From Paragonimus westermani (lineage: Eukaryota > Platyhelminthes > Trematoda > Plagiorchiida > Troglotrematidae), in contig QNGE01001002.1 of assembly GCA_008508345.1 (NCBI GenBank), forward strand, positions 93,066 to 157,065: 64,000 nucleotides of DNA. Direction: 5' to 3'. Below, piece after piece: positions 52,816 to 64,000 of the stretch. Numbering within the stretch: the stretch's first letter is position 1; the number at the start of each line of letters is the position of its first letter. The notes beneath the pieces were generated by a model that was not told where the DNA came from, searched no databases, and saw nothing but the letters and a program-made list of their open reading frames with translations. The translations under genes were made by a program, and so were the position numbers.

Positions 52816-53179
52816 ATCTGTGGATACGATAATCAGTCATTTGAAGCTTACAGGTTTTTTAAACAAAATTTCATGGCTAAGACTTTGTAATTTTCAGCAC
52901 AAGCGAGGGTGATGTTTTTCATGTGCCTCATGAGTTGTGACGGTTTCAACTGAAACCAGACAGATATTTGTGCCGCGCATCCAAGTATGGCTGAAGACAG
53001 ACACATTGGTAAATGCATAGGCGCAGTATACCTAGAAATAATACTGTTTCCTTCAACAATTGCAACATGACTCAGCAGTTTCCCTGATGGTTTCGAGAAT
53101 TGGGAATATCACTTTGTTGAACACAGCCCTTGAATACTCAGAAACTTATCATCCTGGTATGCACACACGCATTTGCAAC

Positions 53180-54300
53180 TCACGTCCATAATGCGCTTAG
53201 CACTTGTGGTATGTGACCGTGACTTCGCGCGGAAGACATGAAAGGCGGAGGAAAGTGTCGGCAACTGAAAAACTTGGAGACAGATGGAAAAGACCGGCAG
53301 TGAACATTGTTAGACTGGCGGTTGTCAGTTGAATAGGGTTGTTTATCAACAAAATCACAGTTAGTCGACCTGCTGCATGACAACGGTAAATCGGCCCTAG
53401 GCATCAAAAAGTGTTGTTGAGCAGTAACAAGACCGTATCGTCTTCTAGGACATCTATATCTCCCACTTTCGTAGAGATCGAGCCCCCGCATGCAGGGCTG
53501 TGCACGTATACGTCGGATTACTACGGTTCTTCTACATGCCGCTTCACTTAAGACATGAAGCACTCAAATGGAAACGAAGAAACCATTTGCACTGGACCGA
53601 GTTGTTCAACATCGTCGCAAAAATGAGATAGGCAGAGCACATTATGTACAACTTCTTCAACACCATAAAAAGACAAACTGATCAGCGAATTTCAATATAA
53701 GGTGACCAGCAGTGTCAATAGATGAGAGATGTGAAGCGTGGGAACGAATGCATTTGGGAGAGAATAAAACGGTCGTTTCGTAAACACTTTTTCAGAACAA
53801 ATGGTCCCAAATACAGAAGAATTTGCCTGCGCTTGGTGGCATTTCACCTTTCAGAAACAACAAAGACAACATTCTCTGGAAAAGTCCGTTGTGAGGTACT
53901 CAGATAAGACGGATAAGTTGACTTCGATTGTCTTCTGCTTAATTTCTGGAAGGGAAATATCACTAACGAAATCGGAAGTACGCCGAACCCGAATAAAACG
54001 CTTAACATCACCGGGGCATACTAGGTGCATAAGGTCAAGGAGAAAACGTCATACCATGCCAGTTCAGTTGAAGATGCTAATCCAACGTGATGTGTTTCGA
54101 CAAGTTGTCTTCAAGATCTGGACTGCTCCCTGTTGTACCGTAAATCGGAACGCAAGGCGGGAATAACGAGTGTAAACTAGCATAAGTGCATTCGGCTCCG
54201 TAAACGTGCACAAAGGACATAAAATCAGTGAACAAGTTAGAATTGATCCAATCATAGTCGCGGTGTATCACGCGAGCGTTAGTAACCAATCAGATGCAAG
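53180..54300 (-). pseudogene. TNP2-like transposase, C-terminal half, copy 2
   Basis: Minus-strand blocks over three frames: LLDLMHLVCPGDVKRFIRVR (54030), SDISLPEIKQKTIEVNLSVL then EYLTTDFSREC (family EFxRKPR), ILLYLGPFVLKKCL (about 53800), then FYGVEEVVHNVLCLSHFCDD and VEQLGPVQMVSSFPFECFM (53600), and HVLSEAACRRT with a tail to 53180. Segment 54300-54158 is shared with 59640-59497. The N-terminal half is missing. Confidence 0.72.
54158..54300 (-). repeat. Transposon segment shared with 59497-59640
   Basis: CGAGTGTAAACTAGC...CACGCGAGCGTTAGTAACC here versus CAGTGTAAACTAGC...CACGCGAGCGTTAATAACC there; same order and orientation. It is the overlap between transposase copies 2 and 3, showing they are separate insertions rather than halves of one split element. 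Confidence 0.75.
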
Positions 54301-56239
54301 GTAATATTTCTGGCCCTGAAGAGGATGCACACTGTGGCGCGCAACTGAAACCAGCAAGCTCGCACGGATTGAATTTGAGTTGTGTGACGGGGCGTGCTGC
54401 TGTGTTGTCGGTGCAGTTTTGGCTTTCGTTTGTGTAAGTCGTGTGCATGGCTTACTGGGCCTTCGGCTCATGTTTGTTCGTATTGTTTCTCTCTTCAGAA
54501 CTGTCGTTCGAACCCCTACTTCGGAAGAGCGTTGTCCCCTGGTGCGTCCACGTTGCCCGAAGGTTTGTCCGCGAAGTCACGGGCATTCAAAGTAGAGTCG
54601 GCTGGCCTGCATGTTACAACAGACACACAACGTAACTTTCTTCTCAGCTTCGAATAAGGCATAGATAAAACGGTCAGCCGATGTCGGAGCCCGTAATCAG
54701 CGACGATGATTTCATGAGTTTGCAACGGGTCGCTTCGTACTTAAAGGTAAAGTGACCATCCGGGTTAATCATCCAGTAAGTAATTGACTTTGACTTACTT
54801 TTTTGTTGTTGTCCAACTCGTACGTACCACGGTCGATGATACGCCTTATGAATATCGGGGATAAAAAGCCTAATTGTCTATTGTTGTGCGACTGAATCTT
54901 CAGGTGGGCAACTGCTTCGGGTGCCAGAGTTTTGGCTGACTTGACTTTCGGTAAGTCGCCCTCGAAGCAGCTCGGTTAAGCGGCTTGGTGAGCTACGTTA
55001 AGTTTTGTACGTAGAGCTCTCTAGAACATAAGGTTGTCGTGTTTTTGTTCGCTCACGATGCCTCACTCCTGTACGGCAACAATTTCAACTCATCCTTGCA
55101 TGTTGTTACAATTGACTGGAAATACCTCGCAATACAATAAAGTTTTTGTATACGCACGTCAGTCTATTCTTCCACCTGTGTGGCGCGGCCGTCTGAAGAA
55201 ACTACACGAATATCTCACCCAATATTTTTAGCTTCGCTGTACTCCAAACATCGTCGCAGCTCCGACCGCGTTTCATCCGTCCACCGTAATCCCGCAGTAT
55301 CCTTGCTTCCCGGATACTGGTAAACTGGAATATTGCGGTAGTCGTCTTGAACCCCTTCTAACCTCTGTAACTGTTCTGCTGCATTCGTTTGTTTTGTTGT
55401 CACCGACAGCCCAGTAAAGCACGCCTGCATTTAATTAGTCTGATCAGAGACCCGCTTTGACCACTACAAGTTCAACCGGCGGTTTTCCGATCGCTCTATT
55501 TTGGCTAGTGAGATAAGTGAATAGTGCTTGAAGCACAGAATCCTCTCACCTGTCCCCTTCAACTGTAATGCCTGTATACGCTTCTTCAAAGGGCGATCCG
55601 AACATTCCACCATACCACAACCTGCTGGATTATAAGGAACAGTCCGCGAATGTTTCGATGCATGCTGACGTAAACGCACTTCAAACCCATAACTGACAAA
55701 CTAAAATCCATTGTCGGTGACAACCTCTTCGGGAATCTTGAAGCGGACAATAAGGTTTTTCATCCAATGAATTACTGTGGTTGACAAATATGTGCCTCGG
55801 CCCATTTACTGTGATAGCATTTGGCGACAAGTATGTTACGTTTATTCCAAGGATCTGCTGCAAAAGGTCACATAATCTCGATAGCCAGCCTTGCCCACGA
55901 GCGCACAGAATATTCCACCAGCTACTCAGGGGCAACTGTGAGGTTGACTGAATAAAATCATGTTGATTTCGGCGATCTCAGCGATTTATACACGGGTTCG
56001 TGGCTGGGGGTCCAATCTGCCCGGATCCAGTAAGTTTTTCCGTTTCGATTTTCGGCAGTTTTCTGTTGATCTGAAGGGCAGTCATTGAAAACAGGGTGTA
56101 GTACTGCTCTTTGTGGTTATAGAGAGTACCAAGAACAGAGTAAAATAATAATCTAGCAGAAGAGAATAAATTACTAATCCCACGGTTTATTAAGTAGATG
56201 GGAATCCAATAACACTTCGAGATGATGGTTATAAGAGCA
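54301..56239. other. No recognised gene
   Basis: Contains a short G+T-rich tract (54370-54500) and several short frames (for example 55935-55681 minus). Nothing assigned. Confidence 0.3.
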
Positions 56240-58080
56240 GCTAACAAGCTCTAGTGGAAGGTCGTTCGAGTAGTTGATAACTCTATACGAGGAGGGTCCA
56301 AGGTCGAAGCTTGTAGAGCCTCTTGTCGTTACCTCTTCGACTACTGTCACTTACTAGGGTGAAGAATTTCTGCACGAGTCCTGTGTTAAAGAGGAAGTGT
56401 GTAAGAATTAAGTCACCGCGGAGTCTCCGAAACTCACGTGGATGAAGATCAAGAATTTCGAGGCGAGACTCGTAGGAGAGATGCTGCAGACCAATGACCA
56501 TTTTAATGGCTACTCGCAGCACACGATCAATGGCAAGTATGTCCTTCTTCGAACCAGTGTAGATAACTTGATTGGCATAGTCGAGCAGTGGTACCATAAA
56601 GACTTCGTAAAGCGTGTGAAAGGCGCTCCGGTATATGCGGGAAAGGCTCTTCTCATCATCCCAAGAGTCACAAGGTCCTTGTTGGCGGCCAACTGGTGGT
56701 GGTAAGAGAAGAATAAGCCAGATGACAGCCAAATCCATAGGTCCTTTATGAGGACCACTTTTGTGATATATGCCACACTTTGTTCACCGTGTATCACGAA
56801 TAGGTTCCAGGAGTCTTCTTCGAGTGAAATGTGGGCACACTCGCTGTCTTTTAAAGGGAGACACCAGTTATGTGACCAGCACTTTATGCGGTCAAGGTCA
56901 CTCTGCGAAGCATTAGGGTCACACGCATGCCGGATTTTTAAGTCATCAGCATGAACGAGAGAGTGTTGTCAGGAATAAACTCTGAGGTCATTGATGTATA
57001 TCAGAAACAACAGTGGATCAAATGCCGATCCTTGAGGAACTCCTACGGAGACTGGGGAGGGAGACGGAAGGTCCGAATCGGTTTTTACTCTGAAAGTTCT
57101 GTTGTCAAGAAAGGAAGTTATCCAACGTAGAACCTCTCCGTGGATCCCACAGGCTTCTTGTTTATGTATCAGAGGACCGTGTGGGACACGGTCGAAAGCT
57201 TTGGTAAAGTCGAAGAAGATAGCATCCATGATATGACATTTGACGTTAGCCTCCATTAGGCTATCCACAAAGATTAACATATTGGTTGTGCATGATTAAT
57301 CGGGAAAAAAGCTACGCTGAGTCGAAGAGGGAAGGTTATTTGAGAAGAATTGCATAAAGATGGTGCGTTTTAACAGTCGCCCCATTATCCTACATGAGAT
57401 GCTGGTGAGGCTGATCGGCCGATAACTCGCATGAGTGCTTTGAATATAGGTGTGACAGTAGCCTCTTTCCATGCCTTCGGAAGAGTACCTGTCCAAAGTG
57501 TCTGTTTAAACAGATTGAGGAGGGGCGTCGCCAAATCGGCGACCACTTCTTCGAGAATCCGGGAATATATCGTGTCTGGTCCCATGGCACTGTAAGGATT
57601 GATCTTAAGCATGAGGTCCTGAACGTGGGACACATAGAAGTCAACTATCACGGGGGTATTGAAAGTGCCTTTGCGGAAGAATTGGAGGTTAGTTTGGCAG
57701 ATCCACGTTGTGGGCTGCTGAGTGCTACTCCCTGAATACCTCGGCAATCACTTGGGGTTTGTAGGAGGCATCCTCATCGGAAAGCCTCAGAGAAAGCGCT
57801 GAGTGCTCAGTTTTCCTCTGGCGACCTGTATACTTGAAAAAATCTTATTCTTGCGAGCTACCTGTATGATTTTTGACCGTACCTGTTGGGTGTGTTTTCG
57901 GATTTCCCACTTGCACCTGTTTTGTACACAGCGAAATGCTTCCAGATCCTCTGGTCTACCAATTAGCTTGGAGAATAGACGGGAACTCACTCCAAGAAGA
58001 CAGCGTACGGTCCATAGAAGCTTTGCACGAGAGAAAAACTTTCACAGTTTCCGAGGAACAAATACCACATCGGCTTCGTG
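56240..58080 (-). mobile_element. CR1/jockey-like LINE, 5'-truncated (linker, RT, thumb)
   Basis: Best-preserved LINE RT in the window, related to the 18-28 kb family. Minus-strand order: linker WEIRKHTQQVRSKIIQVARK (57990-57787); RT start LMLKINPYSAMGPDTIYSRI then LEEVVADLATPLLNLFKQTL and LPKAWKEATVTPIFK (57747-57385); ASYRPISLTSISCRIMGRLL in the next frame; FFDFTKAFDRVPHGPLIHKQ and VGVPQGSAFDPLLFLIYIND (57280-56969); HADDLKI (Tyr of YADD changed to His, both Asp kept); thumb GSKKDILAIDRVLRVAIKMV and LEILDLHPREFRRLRGDLIL (56738-56283). Endonuclease and ORF1 are missing. Only a few frameshifts separate the blocks. Confidence 0.88.
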
Positions 58081-58287
58081 AATGGCAGCCCTAAAAGCAA
58101 GGTAGTTCAACTTCACTGATTCGGATATACGGCTGAGTGTCCTTAAGAAATCCTTAGTGCATTAAGGGGACGCAATCATTGACAAGGGTCTCGATTAACG
58201 AAAAATATCGTGGCTATCAATACCCTTTGCTGGCACGCATCAAGAGGAGCCATTGCTATAGGTTCAATAAAAGGTACCAGGATCAGA

Positions 58288-59080
58288 TCAACCATTGCGT
58301 AACGGTATAACAATGGTTTTCTGTTCGTGTTGCATATAAACACAGCAACAGAAGTAGGTGGAGGAAGATTCAGCACGCAGCTGGAGTGCTACAAATCCCC
58401 TCATTTCTATGGGCGCATTGGGGTAGTTGTCAGATTTATATGCCGTTAAGTGCACAGGTAGATTTTCGAAATAACGCTCATAAAATGAGCAGGGGATTAT
58501 GGTGAGTGAAGATGCAAACTCTAGTTCCATTTCAAGAGGCAATCTTAAGGCCAAAGATATGATATAGATCGTTCGAACATCTGAACGTGGTAATCGTGGC
58601 TCTGACAGACATGGAATAACCAGTACATTCGTCCGAATGTAAGACAACTTTTTTCTGCGATGGAAGTTCTTAGACATTAACAGCATCTCTCTCCAGTGCG
58701 TTTAACGAGTGCTTACAACAGACTTTTGTAAAATGACCAATCTTAGAACAACACGAACATTCAGCAGTCCTCGATGAACATTCCAGATTGTTCGCTGGAC
58801 GTGTTGTTGATGCAAACCGGAAACATTTGTCAAAGGAGTTGTAAGGTAGCTGACGGCTTCGAATTTTAACCATTGAAACCGACTGTGGGGACTTCAGGGA
58901 CAATTCACATTGTGATCAAAATCACTCTTTAATATGGGTAATTTCACAGGCTTTCTCCCAAGACAATTTGGATGCGTCCTCAGTCAAAAGGGATCCACGA
59001 ATTTCTTCATATCGTTCCCCAAATGTAAACTGCTGTATGAGGATACAATCTTCAAGTTATTTGGTAGTTAGTTTAGGGTA
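58288..59080 (-). pseudogene. Ty3/gypsy gag end (zinc knuckle) and protease remnant
   Basis: The minus strand reads QQFTFGERYEEIRGSLLTED then ASKLSWEKACEI (gag helical region, 59050-58950), then CSCCSKIGHFTKVC (C-x2-C-x4-H-x4-C zinc knuckle, about 58760), then the protease: LPLEMELEFASSLTIIPCSF, where the D-T-G of the active site is replaced by E-F-A, and VHLTAYKSDNYPNAPIEMRG then FVALQL. The arrangement fits Mag-like Ty3/gypsy elements. RT onward is missing. The protease must be inactive. Confidence 0.7.
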
Positions 59081-59496
59081 TCCACACGGTTCACAAGTCG
59101 AGAGATTAATCCCTGCATTGGTTTTTAAGTTTGCTGGCTGATGCAGGAAAACGTAAAACTAGAGGCATATGCGTTGCTAACGGTTCATAGTATTCTGTCC
59201 TTAGTACTTAAAGCCTCCTCCAGAGTGGTTTTATGGCGCAAAGAATTGATGTCAAACTGTCTTTGCCCTTTAGTTCCCAGATGATTGCGCAGAATATTTT
59301 GGGTTTATTGAGTCTGCTAAGTCCCTCAATGGATTTCACACATTGGGCAAATCTAAGTAATCCACCAATGTTGTCTTCCACGTAATCCACGTATCTGGCG
59401 TTGGAAATACTGCTGGTTCTACCCAAAATGTTGCAGGTGCATTCATGTGAGTGAACATCGAGGGCGACGCCATATGTTGTGTTGTAAATCAGAATG
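59081..59496. other. No recognisable feature
   Basis: Minus frame 59426-59208 is unassigned; it could be upstream gag. Confidence 0.3.
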
Positions 59497-60185
59497 TAAG
59501 GCAGGGGTAACCAGTGTAAACTAGCTTGTGTGGAATCGGCTCAGTAAACATGCACAAAGAACTTTAATCACTGAACGAGTTAGAAGTAAACCAACCGTAG
59601 TCGCGACATGTCACGCGAGCGTTAATAACCGTAAGATACGAGATGAAGGCTCTGGCTTTGTAAAGGATATACACACACAGCAGCTGTCCAGTTCTCTTAC
59701 AGTTACCGAAGAGTCAATTCTTCCGCCTTCATAGTAGATGCCTTTCTGCGTGCACTTGTTGCAGCCATGGTAGCCACTGTAACCTTTGACTTCGCGTATG
59801 AAGCAACCAGCACGTGTAGCAGACAGAGTGAAATAAAGCGTCACAGAAACTGTTATTCCGAGTGCTTCTAAGTGGGCCCCGTTCGAAAGAATGTCTTTGG
59901 TCTCTGTGACAAATCCACCTATATGCGCGTCCACAGGCTTCGGACGACCACCGCCACAATAAGGGCCAATCGCAAATGGACAGCTGACAAACAGCGGAAT
60001 AATGCGACCAAGTATAGACCGCATTTCGATGTCCAGGTAGTCCGAAAGAGAAGGCCCATCGATGTTGACATGCAAAGTTAAGTGTTAGAGGAACCCATTT
60101 TTTCCAAACCGCCTCCTTCCTCGAGAAGACGATCCTATTCAATCATGAGCGGGAATGTCGTGAACATTCGAGAAGTGACCTCCAC
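59497..60185 (-). pseudogene. TNP2-like transposase, N-terminal half, copy 3
   Basis: The minus frame 60075-59611 reads MHVNIDGPSLSDYLDIEMRS then ILGRI (family NIDGLPLFKSS...WPILG), CPFAIGPYCGGGRPKPVDAH then IGGFVTE, LEALGITVSVTLYF, IREVKGYSGYHGCNKCTQKG then IYYEGGR (CxxC kept). The last 140 bp (59640-59497) match 54300-54158 of copy 2. The C-terminal half is missing. Confidence 0.75.
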
Positions 60186-61748
60186 TAGTTTTTTTGCTTG
60201 TCTGGCCTTTATTCCGCTACGCTCATTGGTGGTTCGGTGACCTTAACTGCTTTTTTGATGTCTGCCCCTCGGTTTTTTGATTCGATAATGTTGGTAGGTC
60301 ACTATGCATTCTATAAATACCGTGCAATTTTTCTCCTTGTTGCACACGTTTCGAGGCCGAACAAAGTTGCTTTTTGCACCCATCTTTTGGCTGTCTTGAG
60401 CGCAATTAACAGGGACCGCCGCGTATTTTCGGGACCAAGATTACCGTGTTAATTACATCAAGAAGCATAACCCGATTTCCTATCAATCGTTTTATTATAT
60501 CGAGGACGAACCAGCGTACCGAGTCAAGGGTACAACACTAAGCGGTCACCGTCTTTAAGGTTGTGCTATTTATGTACAATTTGTAGACAGTTGTAGGGTC
60601 CAGTGTGCACCTACGACTACTTGGGAAGCGTCCTTTTTAAGCACCTCCTGGAGGCGTTGCATACAACTATCGTGTCTGAAGGAAAATCAGGAACCAGCGG
60701 CTCCAATAACGTGATAAACGGCTTCAGGCCAGCGGCCGTGAAGGGCTTAGCCTTTATAGAGAACTGCCTCCCTGCTTCAGAAATAGGTTAGACTGTTCAC
60801 TACAACAACGGAATATTATGTTGTCCACAGAACTCACATGAACCCTGCGAACCGCGCATCACTTAAACAGATAGGATTGGGCACACGCCCCTCATTACTT
60901 AGTTACCTTCGCCGTTCTCAGCTTGAGGTAAGCAATAAAACAAAGGACCACAAGACCTCGCTAGTGGGGAACGAAAGAAGTTCTCCTATCTGGCAAGGAT
61001 AGTACTCGAGGGCACATCAACATTGCTGACGTCAAGTCTTAGACGTTCCCGGCGTATTCAACGATACATGGTGATGCGACAATACAACTTTGGCCGGGAA
61101 CTCATGGTGCATCAAATGTGTATTGAACAGAATGTTTTAGGGAGTACGAAAGGCAGGAAATTACACTAGTGCCTAACACAGCCGGAAAATGTGAGGTGAA
61201 AATTACAGGTGTGAGTTCAGTTTTCAGCATGCATCTATTGAAGAATAAAAGTGCTTTATATCATCCCTACATTTAAAGCGATGACATAATCGCCTGCATA
61301 ATGACCTTGAGTCGAAACCCTTCCCTTTTCTCTCCTGTTAGTCCACTCAGCAACCTCTCAGTATTGTCAAATATTGTTCTCATTCTATATACCGTCTGTA
61401 CAAAGATAATTGACATCTTAATTCGGCAATAATCGTACACCAGGAATAGCTGATAATCGATCTCCTTTTGCGTTATTCAATAACAGCTTTTCGCATGTGG
61501 TATATAGTTAATCACTTAACACAATGCTATTGACGTCACATAGAAGGTTATGCCAGAATATCATGTTCCATCGTTCGTCATAGCTCACATAGTTAGCTTC
61601 ACGTTATCCCGTTTATCGCATGATTCCCCTCTCCATTCTTGGTTTCACTGATATATCCCGCGAGGAGAAACATTCCACCCCGTCCGGACACTTAAAATTC
61701 CGCAATGGTTGGGCATATCGCGAGCTCCTCGAAATTCTTAGAAATTTG
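60186..61748. other. No recognised gene
   Basis: Plus frames 60198-60452 and 60603-60791 are open but unassigned; AT-rich from 61200 on. Confidence 0.3.
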
Positions 61749-62232
61749 AGCGAAGAATGACGTCCAGTCGAGAGGTCAGTTCAATACCCGCAAAAGTATA
61801 TGCGTCCCCACTTCGCCCTCATCATTAAAATTTTTCTACACACTTTCCGGGACTAACTACGTGATTCACTGGCCAAATTCTTCGCCAATAAATCCACTCC
61901 ATCTTCCAAGTACCCCTTTTTTGGCACGACCTTGAGCATTAGGCCAGTGATCACCTTGTGGAATCCCAATTGATGTAACAGACCAACTAATTTATCTAAT
62001 TGAACAGATCCCAGGTACAATCGTCTCAGAAGTATGTAGCTCAAAGCTTTTTGCCAAAAAGTGAATTTTCCCTTCATATGATGTCCGTTTTATTGCTCTA
62101 TTCACATAACTGACTCATTGTACAATTCACAATTTTGGTGTACAAATATGTATATGTTTGAAAATCTGTACGTTGGTCACGCTCTCCTGAGCGTGTTTCT
62201 CACAAATGCTTCGAGAAATAAACCATCATTGC
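61749..62232 (+). mobile_element. Composite element with LINE-type tail, copy 3
   Basis: Co-linear with 33423-33907. The tail is CACGCTC-TCCT-GAGCGTG then TTTCTCACAAATGCTTCGAGAAATA. The minus strand carries an intact 74-codon frame (62077-61853): MKGKFTFWQKALSYILLRRL then YLGSVQLDKLVGLLHQLGFH and KVITGLMLKVVPKKGYLEDG, ending SESRS. Family of the peptide unknown. Confidence 0.82.
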
Positions 62233-63275
62233 ATGGTATTGTCTATAATTATCCCTGAAACATCACAAAAACACTAGTGTGAAAAGCAACCAAACGAGAA
62301 GCACGTGACGACCGAATGACCCATAGATGTCGAACTAGCCTGGACAAACAAAATGCATACTCGAATGACAGCCATCTGTCCTCAAGTGAGGTGTGTTCAT
62401 TACATTGATAATTGTCCTTCTTAGATTATCCGTTATCTTTGTCCAGCAATTGAATTAGTCTGGCGAAAATGTTCCATTCATTGAAGTTTCCAATTTGTGG
62501 GGGGTCAGTGAGGTAGGAGAGACAGTCCGACTTCTGGCTCAACCCTGTTCAACTTGGCCGAATCGGCTACGTGGTTACTGGGCTGGAACCAACGACATCA
62601 ACCATGTGTGGGAAAAGACAGACGTTAAATGAGCTGCAGGCGATTCGTTGACATTCAAAACTTACAATCAGTATCTGGCCTGTTGTATAGTATGTAGTGA
62701 ACTGAATCTCTGAATAAGCCTAAACCCCGCGATTAGTCATTATCTCGATTTTAATAATGTATATACAAACAATAAGTATGCCTGTATGCTCGTCATACCA
62801 CCTGTTGAAGACCAGCTCAGAAACTTGTCAAGACGGAGCAAAATGGAAGATAAGTGGATATAAACTCATGTTTCAGTCGAATCCACAGTTCATGGTGCCC
62901 GAAAATGACATCAGGACAAGTGACCTATAATAACTGCGGAGAACTCCAAGTGCATACCGAGTATGAAGTAACCACTAGCATTGACGGCAACCAATGCGAG
63001 CCATTGGACAAAACATTCTGGAGCAATGCCAAGACACTGAAGACAATAGCTTTCTCTGAGCCTAGTGGACATCACTAATGAAGAACAAGCAAAGGAGATT
63101 GTGCGCATCACTCTTATTACTTATAAGCAGTTACATTTATGCAAGCATTATACGATGTGCATGATTTATTTGTACTGCTGGTTCCTGAATTCGTACGCCT
63201 AGAGTTTCCCCAACCTCATGTTACCGTAAATCGGAAGTCGCAGGGGGAAGATGATGAATCTGCAAACACTATTTA
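62233..63275. other. No recognised gene
   Basis: Only short frames (62854-63078 plus, unassigned). Confidence 0.3.
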
Positions 63276-63782
63276 TTGATTTACCCGCCTTTTAGAGCAG
63301 ACCACAAATTAACAATTAAGGGGTGCCAGGAAGTTGGACGTAGAAGCACCTTGAGCACAACCGCACGGCAGCCGCCAGAGAGGGAGAGTGCGTCGACGGA
63401 AAGTTCCAGTCGACCTTCAAAATTAGAACAAGCCCTATACTGCTTAAGCGGCGTTCCTAACGATGATAGTGTAACAGTAACGACACCAACCAAACTGCGC
63501 GCCTAACAACCTGTGCTTTTTCCCTCCCCCTTCCAGGTCTCGCGGCGGCCACGTACTTGGAAGAGACGCAGGAAGAACCAACAGAAGGAAACAACGCATA
63601 ATTGTAAGACGCTTGTTTTGCTGACTTGTATACCGTATAACACATTACACTGTCGTGCCCCTGTTCTTGCATGTCTTGCTGAATACACCTTTTCTACGGA
63701 CTTGTGTGCTTCATTGGGTGGTTGTGAATACGGCTTCCAACTCACCAGTTCTGTGACTAACTCTCGTACGATCCCTTTTTAG
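63276..63782 (+). other. Open frames around an acceptor-like site (uncertain)
   Basis: Plus frame 63276-63506 is S/T/R-rich (TTARQPPERESASTESSSRP). A pyrimidine tract and CCAG (TTTTTCCCTCCCCCTTCCAG, ending 63535) precede GTCTCGCGGCGGCC, and a second frame runs to 63782 (SRRPRTWKRRRKNQQ...). No family recognised; could be a host exon pair or chance. Confidence 0.2.
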
Positions 63783-63850
63783 CACGTGGACAGTCCGTCC
63801 CTTGCCCAGCGGATTACTATCGCTCACGTGAGTTCCCCACTGTGGAATAC

Positions 63851-64000
63851 GGTTGGTGGCATCCGAATCGGATTAGCCTGTCACAGTGACCGAAGCCAAA
63901 GGACGCCTGCGCTTATATATCACTGCAACTGGCTTGCGCTGCACCAATTGCAGTTCCACCAACACACCACATATCCAGTGTAAACCCGAAGGAATAAGAC
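63851..64000 (+). repeat. Dispersed repeat family A, copy 3 (cut by window end)
   Basis: GGTTGGTGGCATCCGAATCGG through CCCGAAGGAATAAGAC matches 3638-3787 with the same length (150 bp) and few differences. Confidence 0.9.

Noticed and set aside
59528..60081. Plus-strand ORFs opposite transposase copy 3
   Set aside because: Shadow frames of the minus-strand transposase coding sequence.
1..64000. CRISPR arrays, operons, prokaryotic genes
   Set aside because: No regular spaced repeats; introns and eukaryotic retroelements throughout.

Overview
This window looks like a gene-poor, repeat-rich stretch of a metazoan nuclear genome, most probably a flatworm and, within that, a digenean fluke. The basis is a spliced host gene with one 36-bp intron near its start codon followed by introns of 9.6 and 6.8 kb (tiny 5' introns beside giant ones are a known fluke pattern), plus a dense set of RTE-clade and CR1/jockey-like LINEs, Penelope-like elements, Ty3/gypsy elements and a TNP2-like DNA transposon. 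I cannot name a species from sequence alone. There is no operon structure, no CRISPR array, and no tRNA or rRNA gene that I could support.

The only confident host gene is alanine aminotransferase (GPT/ALT) on the minus strand. Its first four recognisable coding exons lie at 22818-22675, 22638-22440, 12839-12709 and 5927-5811, with matching reading phases and splice sites. The rest of the gene must lie beyond the left edge. Its introns hold a RTE-clade LINE (12.1-9.1 kb, minus) split by a solo LTR (9531-9937), a chimeric CR1-like LINE (18.35-20.25 kb), other LINE pieces and Penelope-like fragments (3.0-4.9 kb).

Upstream of the gene, 23.2-28.2 kb holds the longest LINE copy (ORF1 with a zinc-finger-like segment, endonuclease, linker, and a reverse transcriptase that is partly duplicated in tandem). 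Its linker is interrupted by a composite element, and 894 bp of its RT is identical to the copy at 19.2-20.1 kb. A second, minus-strand LINE with ORF1 and ORF2 covers about 32.1-28.5 kb. From 33 to 43 kb there are composite and dispersed repeats, two uncertain exon candidates, a G+T-rich tract and an eroded LINE RT.

The right third is dominated by minus-strand remnants. There are three copies of a TNP2-like (EnSpm/CACTA-like) transposase at 46.2-44.7, 54.3-53.2 and 60.2-59.5 kb. Two of these are followed by a second ORF resembling the N-terminal part of DUF4806-type proteins. There is also a Ty3/gypsy pol (50.6-47.5 kb) with damaged RT and integrase active sites, a gag-protease remnant of another Ty3/gypsy element (59.1-58.3 kb) and a 5'-truncated LINE (58.1-56.2 kb). 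A terminal repeat at 63851-64000 matches copies at 3.6 kb and 38.2-38.6 kb. Essentially every mobile-element coding region carries stops, frameshifts or lost catalytic residues, so the window is mostly an archive of dead elements around one long gene.
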